Shown here: in pieces, positions 7,957 to 17,028 of the stretch
Layout: each line of letters starts with the position of its first letter
Numbering within the stretch: the stretch's first letter is position 1
The notes under the pieces: model-generated
The model's database searches: none
Seen by the model: the letters and a program-made list of their open reading frames with translations, nothing else
Told to the model about the DNA's origin: nothing
Assembly (NCBI GenBank): GCA_903838415.1
Contig: CAILYI010000299.1
Location: 1-36,054, forward strand
Origin: an uncultured Anaerolineae bacterium
GTDB taxonomy: Bacteria; Chloroflexota; Anaerolineae; Anaerolineales; Villigracilaceae
Direction: 5' to 3'
Length of the DNA: 36,054 nt
Program-made: the position numbers and the translations under genes

Positions 7957-9385
7957 CAATGTCGTTAAGTTAGCGAGTAGGTTTATAACTGACAGGAAAT
8001 TTTTTGAATTTGACTCGCATAATGCGTGGAAATGATCGACCCGGACGAATAGGTTCAATGGTTTTGATCATTAACTGCCAGAGACTGATCAACATTCGTG
8101 GCACCAGGCTGAGATCGTGAAGAAGCCAGACGATCGTATCTTTCATTTTCGATAAGGCATTGGTCATATTAACCCGATACAAATATTTTTTCTCAGCGCT
8201 GTCTTGGGTAACAACTTCTTGAGCAGGTCGAGCCAGAATAGCGGTCAAATTTGCGGTCAAGACTTTCGCGTGAAAATCCTGATAGACGGCCAAAACCGAT
8301 TTACCCGAGAAGTTTTCGATTTCGATCCGCATTTTGAAGATCTTATACTGCTCTTCCACGGGCCAGCGCAAGTGATAGAGTTCTTTGAACATTGAACTTG
8401 GATAGGTTTTTGTAACCAACAGCGAAGTAGCCAACACCTCGATTTCGCCGTCATCCAGCACAACTCGAATAAGACGGATAGTTATTGGGTTGGCAGAGAG
8501 ATTGCGTTTACCGCAATCTTGTTTGGCGGTTGTACCGGGTTGCAAACTCACGATTTGTTCATTCAAGCCAGAATCAACAAAACGTTTGGTGACTTTCCAT
8601 CCGTTCACCTTCATCCTGGCGCAGAAATGGGCATTTTTACGTCTGACCAAGGCAAATAACCAGAAAGCTGGATAGCCTCGGTCCAATAATACGAGGTCAC
8701 CGCTTCGCAGATGAGCAAAATGCTCGGCGGCCAATTCGCGTTCTCCGATAGACTTTGGTCCGATAATGGCGTCTAAGGTGAGTTGGTTGAGAACATCGAA
8801 CATCTGCGATATTCTGGCCATTGGACAAGGGCCACCTTTCGCTGGGTGCCAGGCACCAAAGTGAGCAAGATTTTCTGGTGTATTGGGCACCTGTACGGTG
8901 GAACCGTCTACCGCCAACAACCGCCAACCCATCCAGGTCTGTGGACAGAGAGACTGGTAGAAGTAGCCGATCTGTACGTGATTGAGTTCGACAAAAGCTC
9001 CTGCTTTGAGCTTTTTACGCGCTTGAGTAAATGCACTTTTTGAAACAACTCGTATCGCGATTTCATTGCCGCTCAGAAGCTTGAAAAACTCATCCAATTC
9101 GTCTTGCTGGGAGCGCTTGAGCAGATTGAGTAAAAATGTAATCAGGATAATGAAGGTCAGACAGCGATCTCGCGTAAAATCCTTCCCGGTTTCACGATGC
9201 CGAACCATGAAATCCAGGGAAGACAGACGAAAATTGATGGTCTGGAAAAGACCCAAGTAGGCTATTTCGGTAGTGGTATCTATTTTGCACCTCTTTGCCC
9301 AAAATGATTATCACAAGTAAAGCATGTGATTCTATCAACTCATCGTTGGACAGGTGCGATCGAAATCCTTAACTTAACGACATTG
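7957..9385 (-). mobile_element. Complete IS4-family insertion sequence
   Basis: A 1429-bp element with perfect 16-bp terminal inverted repeats: CAATGTCGTTAAGTTA at 7957-7972 and its reverse complement at 9370-9385. It is flanked by a 10-bp direct repeat ACTCGACTAT, the signature of transposition. It carries one transposase gene filling most of the element, with the stop codon overlapping the left inverted repeat. Length, repeat size and duplication size all fit the IS4 family. Intact ends, an unbroken reading frame and identical target copies indicate a recent insertion. It landed in the gap between the methyltransferase and the small XRE regulator, breaking neither. Confidence 0.9.
7970..9256 (-). 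CDS. IS4-family DDE transposase
   Basis: A 428-aa RNase H-fold transposase that cuts and joins the ends of its own insertion sequence. The catalytic triad is visible: D117 in AVDGST, D192 in LLDRGYP and E301 in the Y-x2-R-x3-E-x6-K signature of the IS4 family (Y294, R297, E301, K308 in YHLRWPVEEQYKIFK). The N-terminal about 100 residues (RLSSLDFMVRHRETGKDFTR, then LITFLLNLLKRSQQDELDEF) are the usual DNA-binding part. The start is uncertain: TTG (complement of 9254-9256) is the first start codon in the frame after a stop, and no ribosome binding site stands before it. The stop codon lies inside the left inverted repeat. The frame is intact, so the element may be active. Confidence 0.9.
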   Translation of the reverse strand: MGLFQTINFRLSSLDFMVRHRETGKDFTRDRCLTFIILITFLLNLLKRSQQDELDEFFKLLSGNEIAIRVVSKSAFTQARKKLKAGAFVELNHVQIGYFYQSLCPQTWMGWRLLAVDGSTVQVPNTPENLAHFGAWHPAKGGPCPMARISQMFDVLNQLTLDAIIGPKSIGERELAAEHFAHLRSGDLVLLDRGYPAFWLFALVRRKNAHFCARMKVNGWKVTKRFVDSGLNEQIVSLQPGTTAKQDCGKRNLSANPITIRLIRVVLDDGEIEVLATSLLVTKTYPSSMFKELYHLRWPVEEQYKIFKMRIEIENFSGKSVLAVYQDFHAKVLTANLTAILARPAQEVVTQDSAEKKYLYRVNMTNALSKMKDTIVWLLHDLSLVPRMLISLWQLMIKTIEPIRPGRSFPRIMRVKFKKFPVSYKPTR

Positions 9386-9424
9386 ACTCGACTATTGACG
9401 CTCAAGTATATAATACAGTAAGAT
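9383..9424 (+). promoter_or_regulatory. Possible promoter at the insertion-sequence edge
   Basis: The 308 bases between the transposase and the XRE gene (9257-9564) hold the element's right end and candidate promoter boxes. TTGACT at 9383-9388 (its first three bases belong to the inverted repeat) is 20 bases from a perfect TATAAT at 9409-9414, which is longer than ideal. TTGACG at 9395-9400 is 18 bases from TAAGAT at 9419-9424. Either could drive the XRE regulator and genes beyond it. No open frame of note lies in 9425-9564. Confidence 0.3.
9386..9395 (+). repeat. Target-site duplication, right copy
   Basis: Second copy of ACTCGACTAT, identical to 7947-7956. Removing the element and one copy restores a continuous intergenic sequence. 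Confidence 0.8.
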
Positions 9425-9564
9425 ACAATTCGAATCGTGTTTATGATAAACAATGGATAAGCTACGTAAGCGCTAAACTCATTATTTATTTGGCAGGTAG
9501 CTAACAACATCTTGAAGCATTTTCCGTGGGTTCCAGTTAGCATTTCAGGCCAGGAGAATTTCAC

Positions 9565-9768
9565 GTGATAAAAGTTAAAGTACCAGGACTTATGAAGAGG
9601 GATGGTTACAACGCTACCGACTTGATGCGTAAAGCCAACATTGCCTACGCCACGGCGCTCAGATTGTCCAAGGGTGAGGCAGAAGCGATGTCATTTGAAG
9701 TGTTGGAATCGCTTTGCAAGTTGTTTCAGGTGCGGGTGGAAGATATTTTGGAGTTTGTGTCAGAATAA
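9565..9768 (+). CDS. Small XRE-type helix-turn-helix regulator
   Basis: A 67-aa single-domain DNA-binding protein. It starts with GTG at 9565, 7 bases after AGGAGA (9552-9557). The helix-turn-helix is NATDLMRKANIAYATALRLSKG, about residues 16-37 (two short helices around ANIAY), followed by the closing FEVLESLCKLFQVRVEDILEF that is typical of HTH_26/XRE-like proteins (the last helix reads as a dimer or core helix). It precedes the defence array in the same direction by 263 bases and is the best local candidate for its regulator, although no target site could be identified. Confidence 0.8.
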   Translation: MIKVKVPGLMKRDGYNATDLMRKANIAYATALRLSKGEAEAMSFEVLESLCKLFQVRVEDILEFVSE

Positions 9769-10031
9769 GGATTTACTGTTTCTATGTCTTTTTGGGGGAT
9801 AAAAGGATGCCCCCCAGAATTTCAAGGAAAATATATTTATAAAATAACCGCGCCCACTCAGCATTTATCATGGTTCAATCTGCTTTATTCGGTTTGTGCT
9901 TTTAGTATGAAGAAGATGATAAAGCATGCCAATGAGTGCTGAGAAAAATATAAGAACAAGACCATTTTAAAAATTCACGAAAGCTCCATACATTTGTCGA
10001 TGTTGCTCAAAAAAAATAGCAGGAGTTCTTT

Positions 10032-12038
10032 ATGCAAAACATCAACCAGATCCTTCAAGCCGATATTCTCCCGCAGCTCATTCAAACGGAGAATTTTGTC
10101 GGCTGGACATACGCTGTTGACTACGAGTATGCCTATGTGATGACGAATGATCTTTGGAAACATCGCGCCCTGGGCATCCCGCATAACTGTTTTCTGATTG
10201 CAGCCTCGTTTGATCCAACCAAGATGTCCAGTGTGCCTGAAGAAGATCGCGAAATCATCCTGCTGCGCGTGATTGGTTCATCCAAGCTGCCTCAAGATGA
10301 CGAACTGGTGCGTACCAAGATCGATTTCTCCAAAGAGCAAAAAGGCATCTTTGAGAGCGCGGATCGCAAGATGGACGATATCACCCAGAACGAGCTTCAA
10401 TTCGGCGGATTGAAGTGCCGAGTTCTGGGTACTTTTTTTGTGGATCAAGGTGAGTTCTGGCTCGGAAGCGATATCGAATCCTTTGCCACGGCAGCACGTC
10501 TGAACGTCTATCGCCCACATGGCCAGGCATTGGATACCATCGTCAATTACGTTGATCCCATCCGGAAGCGCAATGCGTTGGAAACGGCAGGGCAGCTAGG
10601 CTTGAAAGGCGAGATTGATCCTTTTCAAATCGGTACTGTTCGATATACATCCACTGATCGCCTGCACCGGCGCGACCCGCGTGCAACCAAGGTGAATGTC
10701 TTTGTCCAGCCTTCGGATTTTCTGGCCCGGCGCACGGCCGTGCTAGGCATGACCCGCACCGGTAAATCCAACATGATCAAACAGATGGTCTCGGTGGTGA
10801 AGCGGGTTGCTGATGAGAGCGGCGCTAAAATCGGGCAGATCATTTACGATATTAATGGCGAGTACGCCAACGCAAACCAGCAGGACAAAGGCGCACTGGC
10901 TGACATTTACCCCGGTAATACGGTGCGTTACCGTATGTTGGAAACACCAGGCTTCATGGAATTGCGCTCAAATTTTTATGACCAGCTGACAGATGGTTTC
11001 GAGATCATCCGGCGAGAACTGGAAACAGCAGGCCGTGCCACCAGTGATTACGTACGCGCCTTTCTCAACTTGACTCTGGACGAGCCAGAAAAAAGCGATG
11101 CCAGTGAACATAATCGTTGGCAGCTTCGCGTGGCTGCTTATAAGACCCTACTCTTTGTGGCCGGATTTGCGCCTCCAACCAATCACCGGGTGTTCTTCAG
11201 CGCAAATGTCAAAGTGCAACAGCGGGTGATTAATCGTGCAGGAGAAGAATTGCCAGAACCAAAACAGGGTCTTACGATGGAGCAGGCCAGGCGTTGGTTT
11301 ACTGCCGCACGTGAAGAAAACCTTGATCAGGGCAATCCGCTCCCCAGCTCCACCGCTGGCAAGAACTGGGTAGATGACACCTTGCAAACCTTGCTCGATA
11401 TGATTACTCAAAAGCGCGGCGCAACTGGTTTTATTTCCGGACACCGCATCCTGGCAGATTCACTCAAATATCATTCCCCACGCCGAAACAGTGAAGTGGC
11501 CGATGAAATTTATGGTTTTCTCAAAGACGGGAAAATCGTCATTCTCGATCTATCTGTTGGAGATGCCCGCATCCGTGACAAAGTCAGCACCCAAATCGCG
11601 GCCAAGGTCTTCCAGAATTCGATGAATTTTTTTGTCGAAGGAAAGACCCCGCCAAATATTGTGGTTTATATAGAAGAGGCACATAACCTGATCGGCAAAG
11701 GCATGAATTTGACCGATACCTGGCCGCGCATGGCCAAGGAAGGCGCTAAATATCGTATTGGGCTGGTCTACGCCACCCAGGAAGTTTCATCTATGCATCC
11801 CAACATCCTGGCCAACACCGAGAATTGGTTCATCACGCACCTAAATAATTCCCGTGAGATCAAGGAATTGGCGCAGTTCTATGATTTTGATGACTTTGGC
11901 GATTCGCTCATGCGTGCCCAGGATGTTGGTTTTGCGCGGGTCAAGACACTTTCCAGCCCGTTTGTCATCCCTGTGCAAATCGACAAGTTCGATCCGGAAA
12001 TCGAACGCCAGCGTGTTGTCGCACACTCAGGACAATAA
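10032..12038 (+). CDS. HerA-like hexameric DNA-pumping ATPase
   Basis: A 668-aa FtsK/HerA-superfamily ATPase, the motor that works with NurA to move along and resect DNA ends. The Walker A loop GMTRTGKSN is at residues 239-247 and the Walker B strand VVYIEEAHNLIG is at 544-555 with E548/E549. The sensor region YATQEVSSMHPNIL is followed by WFITHLNNSREIKEL, the usual HerA C-terminal core. The first about 200 residues look like the beta-rich HAS-barrel region. At 668 aa it is longer than archaeal HerA (about 500 aa), with an insert of about 150 residues between the Walker motifs. AGGAG at 10021-10025 is 6 bases before the ATG. The NurA gene begins one base after its stop, a pairing that strongly supports the call. 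Confidence 0.9.
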   Translation: MQNINQILQADILPQLIQTENFVGWTYAVDYEYAYVMTNDLWKHRALGIPHNCFLIAASFDPTKMSSVPEEDREIILLRVIGSSKLPQDDELVRTKIDFSKEQKGIFESADRKMDDITQNELQFGGLKCRVLGTFFVDQGEFWLGSDIESFATAARLNVYRPHGQALDTIVNYVDPIRKRNALETAGQLGLKGEIDPFQIGTVRYTSTDRLHRRDPRATKVNVFVQPSDFLARRTAVLGMTRTGKSNMIKQMVSVVKRVADESGAKIGQIIYDINGEYANANQQDKGALADIYPGNTVRYRMLETPGFMELRSNFYDQLTDGFEIIRRELETAGRATSDYVRAFLNLTLDEPEKSDASEHNRWQLRVAAYKTLLFVAGFAPPTNHRVFFSANVKVQQRVINRAGEELPEPKQGLTMEQARRWFTAAREENLDQGNPLPSSTAGKNWVDDTLQTLLDMITQKRGATGFISGHRILADSLKYHSPRRNSEVADEIYGFLKDGKIVILDLSVGDARIRDKVSTQIAAKVFQNSMNFFVEGKTPPNIVVYIEEAHNLIGKGMNLTDTWPRMAKEGAKYRIGLVYATQEVSSMHPNILANTENWFITHLNNSREIKELAQFYDFDDFGDSLMRAQDVGFARVKTLSSPFVIPVQIDKFDPEIERQRVVAHSGQ

Positions 12039-12039
12039 A

Positions 12040-13428
12040 ATGCCTTACGACGGTGAACTTGCCAGCAAGTCCGCACACTCCGATTTCTTGCGCAACCCAG
12101 ACATCCAATCATTTCTGGGGCAGTGCGAATATCTCACGCCGCCGTCGGATGCCGAGGCGCAAGCCCTGGCGGACAATTTCGTTGAACCGCCTGCCTTTAC
12201 AGAAAAACTACCTGGCTTCGTGGTCGCCATCGATGGCAGCAATTATGAATCCAGCATCGATGACAAGTTGCCCAGCACCAAAGTTGGGTTCATCAAAATT
12301 GGAGCGGTGCTGATCAGCCTTGAGAAATTTGGGGCGCTGCGCGACGGGCGCTATGTGGATCCCTTCAAAGTGGCTGCCCTGCAGGATGATAATACTGCCT
12401 TGACTTTTTCCGTTCCAAGCGCAAATATCCGTTGGGGTGGAAAGACCAACGTGCGTGATAGCTTTCGGGCTTACATGGACATGCAATTTACCGGTCCAAA
12501 CACGCGTTTCAACCCAGCGGATGCGAGCACCAGTTTGCGTTCCACCCTTTTTCACCTGGCATCGCTGCGCCCCGGGAAGATGGGCACAGGTGAACCGTCT
12601 CGCCTCAAATTACATCAGTGCCCGGATTGTGGCGCGGAAGAAATTGAGCTGCGAGATATACCCGAACAGCAGCGCTGTCCAATCTGCGGCACGGATGTCT
12701 ACCCAACCGACTGCCTACGCATCTGGGAGGAAGTCAATGATTTCCAGTCCAACCAGGTAGCCATTTCACGCCTGATGTTGATGCTGGAACACCTGCTGCC
12801 GATCCACTACATGCGCTATCTAGCCAAGACGCCCCTGCTGCTGAGCGAGATGGCCTTTTTCGTGGATGGGCCGCTGGCCATTTTTGGCAATCCGGCCTGG
12901 ATGCACCGCACGATCATGATCTTCCTACAGGAGATCAACCGCAAATTGGCAAAGCTCAAGCAACCCCCCTTGACCATCATCGGTCTGCAAAAAACCGGGC
13001 AGGTAGTCGACCATCTCATGCTGATTGACCGCTTTATTCCTGCCAACCGCCTGCTAGCCATTGACGATGAGTATCGCTACAAATTCATCCTGGCAGGGCG
13101 TGAACCATCCAGTCAGGGGTTTGGTTTTGAGACTTATTACGGGCAGGATTTCATCTTCAAAACACCCAGTGGCCGGACCTTTGTGTTCGCTTTACCTTAC
13201 CCTTATGCATCAAAGGATGCAGCCGGCGTGGATTTTGTGAGCGAAAAGGTGAAGTTCCAGAATTATGCCCAACTTCAACGCGCACTGATGTTGATTTCAC
13301 ACCTCGAAAGTGACCTGTACGAAAATGCTGTCGTGCCGATCGCCCTGGCGCACCATTACACCGCCATCAGTTTCAAGCCTGGCGGGCGCGTGCTCGATCT
13401 CCTTATGAAGAATGCGTTAACCCCATGA
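12040..13428 (+). CDS. NurA-like nuclease with zinc-ribbon insert
   Basis: A 462-aa NurA-domain nuclease, the 5'-3' exonuclease/endonuclease that is driven by HerA. Two metal-binding motifs are visible: AIDGSNYE at 63-70 (D65) and FFVDGPLAIFG at 273-283 (D276). Between them sits a zinc ribbon, C194-x2-C197 and C213-x2-C216 (QCPDCGA, CPICGT). A later helical block ending IALAHHYTAISF resembles the last NurA motif. ATG 12040 lies one base after the HerA stop with no ribosome binding site, so translation is probably coupled. A longer open frame begins at 11854 but overlaps HerA and is not the start. It overlaps the helicase gene by 4 bases (ATGA). Confidence 0.85.
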   Translation: MPYDGELASKSAHSDFLRNPDIQSFLGQCEYLTPPSDAEAQALADNFVEPPAFTEKLPGFVVAIDGSNYESSIDDKLPSTKVGFIKIGAVLISLEKFGALRDGRYVDPFKVAALQDDNTALTFSVPSANIRWGGKTNVRDSFRAYMDMQFTGPNTRFNPADASTSLRSTLFHLASLRPGKMGTGEPSRLKLHQCPDCGAEEIELRDIPEQQRCPICGTDVYPTDCLRIWEEVNDFQSNQVAISRLMLMLEHLLPIHYMRYLAKTPLLLSEMAFFVDGPLAIFGNPAWMHRTIMIFLQEINRKLAKLKQPPLTIIGLQKTGQVVDHLMLIDRFIPANRLLAIDDEYRYKFILAGREPSSQGFGFETYYGQDFIFKTPSGRTFVFALPYPYASKDAAGVDFVSEKVKFQNYAQLQRALMLISHLESDLYENAVVPIALAHHYTAISFKPGGRVLDLLMKNALTP

Positions 13429-16121
13429 CAAATTTCCAGGATCACATCAAACAGCTCTCAGCCAGCATGCTCAAGATCGAAAAGCTCTGGGAACTGGCGA
13501 AATTTACACCGAATGATGAACAACGTGCAGCCATTTTGCATGTTGATGGGCCGCTTTATCTAACGGCTGGCCCTGGGTCCGGCAAGACGCGAGTACTGCT
13601 CTGGCGCACTCTTAACCTTATGGTTTTTCATGGTGTGAAGCCGGAAGAGATTTTTCTCTCAACTTTTACGGAGAAAGCAGCTTTGCAGCTCAAGCAAGGC
13701 CTGCAATCGTTGTTGGCATACGTCACCAACCTGAATGGGCAGCCTTACGATCTCAGTCCGATGTATATTGGCACGGTTCATTCTCTTTGCCAGAGAATCC
13801 TTTCTGACCGGCGGCATTTTGCGGTCGACCGTCAACGTAGCCGGCCACCCCAACTGCTTGATGATCTTGGCCAGTATTTCCACCTTTCCCGCAACCGCAC
13901 CTGGCAAAGCATCCTGTCACAAGCAGGTCTGGACGAGAGTGGCAATGCCAGCATTAATGCCATTTGGGGCTTCGCGTCGATGTCCAAGCATGCGGCGGTC
14001 AACAACTGCCGCTCGATTTTCAACCGTTTTTCGGAAGAGTGCGTCGATCCGCAAACTGCGCTTGACATCTTAGAAAATGCCGATGCCAAGCTGCAGGCTC
14101 ATTTTGCCAAATATGGGCTGGCAACACAGCAGGCAGCACTACTCGTGCGTCTTTATGCGGCCTATCGTAACTCTTTGCAGCTCGATAAGGCCCGGTTGAC
14201 AGATTTCTCTCTTCTCCAACAGGAAGCGTTCAATGTCCTGCTGCAGGTCGGTAGCTCAGGGAATGTTTTCAAGCATATCATCGTCGATGAGTATCAGGAC
14301 ACCAATACCATCCAAGAACGCATCTTCTTCCGCCTGGCATCCGGGACAAAGAATATTTGCGTTGTGGGCGATGACGACCAAGCGCTCTACCGCTTTCGTG
14401 GAGCAACGGTGGAAAACTTTGTTGAGTTTCCAACACGCTGTGAACAATATCTTGCCCAGGCGCCGCGCCGGATTTCTCTGGACACAAATTACCGCTCGCG
14501 TAAACAGGTTGTCGATTTTTATACCAATTTCATCCGCCGCCCAGATTGGTCAAAACCCGGCGGTTTGGGCCATTATCGTGTGGTGGATAAAAACATTCGC
14601 GCCCATCGCACCGATCCAGCCCCAGCTGTGGTCGCCAGCAATCCGGCAAAACCAGATATTGCCTGCGTTGAGGTGGCGGGGTTGGTGCGCCGCTTGATTG
14701 ACGAAGGAAAGGTTGAAAATCCCAACCAGATCGCCTTTCTATTCCCCAGTCTGAAGTACAACGGAGATATGGTTTCATCTGTAAAAAAAATGAAGGATGC
14801 CCTGGAGGCTGAAGGACTATCAGTTTATGCTCCACGCGCTGGCAGCTTTTTGGAAGTGGATGAATCCTTTGATATCTTTGGCTTGTTGATCAAGATTTTT
14901 GGCCGTCCATCCGGTTACGAGTTCCACGGACGTGATTATGACAAATTTATGGCATGGACTGATACGGCAGAACAAACTGCCGAGGCGCTCATTGCGCACG
15001 ATCCGCGTCTGAAACAGTTTGTTCATGATCGGCGTGCTGAACTAGATCAGGCAAGTAAAGATTACCAGGCGCTATTAGACGTGGTGGAACGCAATCGCTG
15101 GGATTTGAAATCGCTTTATAGCACGGCAAGTATGAGCCGGCTGCTGCACGCTGCAACCGGGCTTTCAGATCGGGCCAAAAAGCAGATCGCAAATGCATGG
15201 CTTGACCGCCTGGTGCGCGAACGAGCCGCGCAAGGCAAACCGCTCTCACTTTTGTATGTGATCAAACGTGCCACATCCATTGACTGGAATGTGCTCGATC
15301 TTTTTTATCAGTTGTGCGGCTTTGAACATTTCAAAAAGATGTTTGATGCTGCCGAGCAGCGTGGTGATGAAGGCCCGGTGGCCAACCTTGGCCTGATTAC
15401 CCAGTACCTGGCTCGTTTTGTTGAAGAAAAGATTCCCCTTGTTACGGCAGATTTGCTCGTAGAAAAGATTTACCAGATTGTGTTCTTCTCCTATCTTTTT
15501 GCACTCTACCGCCTGGGCGAAACCGAGTTGGAAGATGCAGATGACCCATTTCCCAAGGGCCGCATTCCTTTTCTAACCATTCACCAGGCCAAAGGACTTG
15601 AGTTTCCGGTAGTTGTGCTCGGCAACCTGCGAAAGGACAACAACGGACCCAATAAGGTCGAAATCCTTACGCGCCCATTGATGGAACGCGAGTCAGGTGA
15701 ACCGCTTGAGCGTATGTCAGAATTCGATATCATGCGCATGTTCTATGTGGCGCTTTCGCGTGCCAAGAATTTGCTCATTCTGACTCATTTCAAAGGCTCA
15801 GGACAACGTATCAACGAACCTTTTAACAATATGCTTGATTCTGGTTTCCAACGAATTCCTGAGCTTAGCCTGGACGCCATCCCATCTGCCGAACTGAACG
15901 AGGATGTTTTGCCCAAAGCCTACTCGTTTACTTCTGATTACTTGCATTACCAGAAATGCCCGCGGCAGTACATGATCTTCCGCAAGTTTGGTTTTGTGCC
16001 ATCACGCTCAGAAATGATGTTTTTTGGATCCCTGGTCCATCGTACCCTGGAAGATTTGCACCATGAATTGATTCGACGCAGGACAACCGTTCCTGATCTT
16101 TCTGGAGAGAACAATGCTTGA
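13425..16121 (+). CDS. UvrD/Rep-family superfamily-1 helicase with start of a RecB-type nuclease domain
   Basis: An 898-aa 3'-5' DNA helicase. Motifs in order: Walker A GPGSGKT (49-55), DEYQD (288-292, Walker B), GDDDQALYRFRG (315-326), TNYRS, TIHQAKGLEFP (718-728) and MFYVALSRAKN. After the helicase core, residues 834-890 turn into the beginning of an AddB/RecB-like nuclease: KCPRQY with C845, then FFGSLVHRTLEDLHH with H872, corresponding to the first Fe-S cysteine and the GxxxH motif of that family. The protein stops there, and the rest of the nuclease is in the next gene, which overlaps by 8 bases. It overlaps NurA by 4 bases at the start. Together the pair looks like a two-subunit helicase-nuclease for processing DNA ends. 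Confidence 0.9.
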   Translation: MTNFQDHIKQLSASMLKIEKLWELAKFTPNDEQRAAILHVDGPLYLTAGPGSGKTRVLLWRTLNLMVFHGVKPEEIFLSTFTEKAALQLKQGLQSLLAYVTNLNGQPYDLSPMYIGTVHSLCQRILSDRRHFAVDRQRSRPPQLLDDLGQYFHLSRNRTWQSILSQAGLDESGNASINAIWGFASMSKHAAVNNCRSIFNRFSEECVDPQTALDILENADAKLQAHFAKYGLATQQAALLVRLYAAYRNSLQLDKARLTDFSLLQQEAFNVLLQVGSSGNVFKHIIVDEYQDTNTIQERIFFRLASGTKNICVVGDDDQALYRFRGATVENFVEFPTRCEQYLAQAPRRISLDTNYRSRKQVVDFYTNFIRRPDWSKPGGLGHYRVVDKNIRAHRTDPAPAVVASNPAKPDIACVEVAGLVRRLIDEGKVENPNQIAFLFPSLKYNGDMVSSVKKMKDALEAEGLSVYAPRAGSFLEVDESFDIFGLLIKIFGRPSGYEFHGRDYDKFMAWTDTAEQTAEALIAHDPRLKQFVHDRRAELDQASKDYQALLDVVERNRWDLKSLYSTASMSRLLHAATGLSDRAKKQIANAWLDRLVRERAAQGKPLSLLYVIKRATSIDWNVLDLFYQLCGFEHFKKMFDAAEQRGDEGPVANLGLITQYLARFVEEKIPLVTADLLVEKIYQIVFFSYLFALYRLGETELEDADDPFPKGRIPFLTIHQAKGLEFPVVVLGNLRKDNNGPNKVEILTRPLMERESGEPLERMSEFDIMRMFYVALSRAKNLLILTHFKGSGQRINEPFNNMLDSGFQRIPELSLDAIPSAELNEDVLPKAYSFTSDYLHYQKCPRQYMIFRKFGFVPSRSEMMFFGSLVHRTLEDLHHELIRRRTTVPDLSGENNA

Positions 16122-16977
16122 AACAGAGATGCCAGTCAAAATTGAAGATTTTCTGAAGCAGGCCTTCGAACAGAATTACGAAGAATTGCGCCTTGATTCA
16201 GGGCATACCATTGCGCCGGATGTCAAGCAAACCGCGCTACAACATATCTTGCTTTACTGGCGCAAATTACGCGCCATAGCAGAGAATGTAACCGATACCG
16301 AGGTTCGCCTGAGCCTGCCAGGGCAGGAAACGCCCAAAGGTCGTGACTTCACCATCGAAGGCGTAGTGGACATCCTGCGCGAGAATGACCGTACGATCAT
16401 GTATGACATCAAGACCCACGATGCCGACTATGTGCGCGCCAACATCGAGTCTTATGAAGCTCAGTTGAACGTTTATGCTCACATCTGGCATGAGCTGCGC
16501 CAGCAGCCGCTGGATAGAACGGCCGTGATAGCCACAGATTTTCCCGAAGAAGTGCGGCTTGCTTTATCCAACGAGAGCGAGGAAATGCTAGCCTACGCCC
16601 TCAAAAATTGGGAGCCGGTAGTGGAAATTGGTTTTGACCCGCACCGGGTGGATGATACCATCCGATCCTTTGGCGCAGTGGTGGATTGCATTGAAGACGG
16701 TAAGTTTGCACCACCTTCGCTAACCCGTTTACAGGAATCGATGCCCGGCAAGCTCCATGTTCGCTTTGGAACGCATGTCTGCCGTAACTGTGACGCACGC
16801 TATTCCTGTATGCCTTATCGTGAGTACTCCCAGTCGACTCGCCGGCTGGCAGATCGTTCGGAGATGCATTATTTTACCGATGCGATGAATGATGTTGATC
16901 AGGAAGCATGGCGTACTGGCAATCTGGATGCTGCACTGGAAGCCGATGACTTACGTAGTGATTTCTCGACGAGGTAA
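16114..16977 (+). CDS. PD-(D/E)XK nuclease subunit with Fe-S cysteines (RecB/AddB/Cas4-like)
   Basis: A 287-aa nuclease with the RecB-type active site: EGVVDIL (D86), YDIKTH (D98, K100) and QLNVY (Q117, Y121). Three cysteines near the C-terminus, C223-x2-C226-x5-C232, match the last three ligands of the AddB/Cas4 4Fe-4S cluster. The first cysteine and the family's N-terminal GxxxH histidine are missing here but present at the end of the preceding helicase (C845, H872). Its own start is supported: ATG 16114 has GGAGAG 4 bases upstream, so it is a separately translated gene and not merely a frameshift product. It probably assembles with the helicase's C-terminus to make one nuclease. Confidence 0.85.
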   Translation: MLETEMPVKIEDFLKQAFEQNYEELRLDSGHTIAPDVKQTALQHILLYWRKLRAIAENVTDTEVRLSLPGQETPKGRDFTIEGVVDILRENDRTIMYDIKTHDADYVRANIESYEAQLNVYAHIWHELRQQPLDRTAVIATDFPEEVRLALSNESEEMLAYALKNWEPVVEIGFDPHRVDDTIRSFGAVVDCIEDGKFAPPSLTRLQESMPGKLHVRFGTHVCRNCDARYSCMPYREYSQSTRRLADRSEMHYFTDAMNDVDQEAWRTGNLDAALEADDLRSDFSTR

Positions 16978-17028
16978 AGTTGGTATTTTTCTCCAGCATG
17001 TGGATAAATTTTGCTAAATTGTTATGAA

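Noticed and set aside
9794..9815. GGGGG/CCCCC hairpin as terminator of the XRE gene
   Set aside because: No T-run follows on either strand and the stem is only 5 bp.
11854..12039. Extended NurA start in the upstream open frame
   Set aside because: This stretch overlaps the conserved end of HerA in another frame and the real N-terminus fits ATG 12040.
16090..16125. Frameshift joining the helicase and nuclease
   Set aside because: The nuclease has its own ATG and a GGAGAG ribosome binding site, and the overlap is a normal operon junction; a true split is more likely, although an error cannot be wholly excluded.
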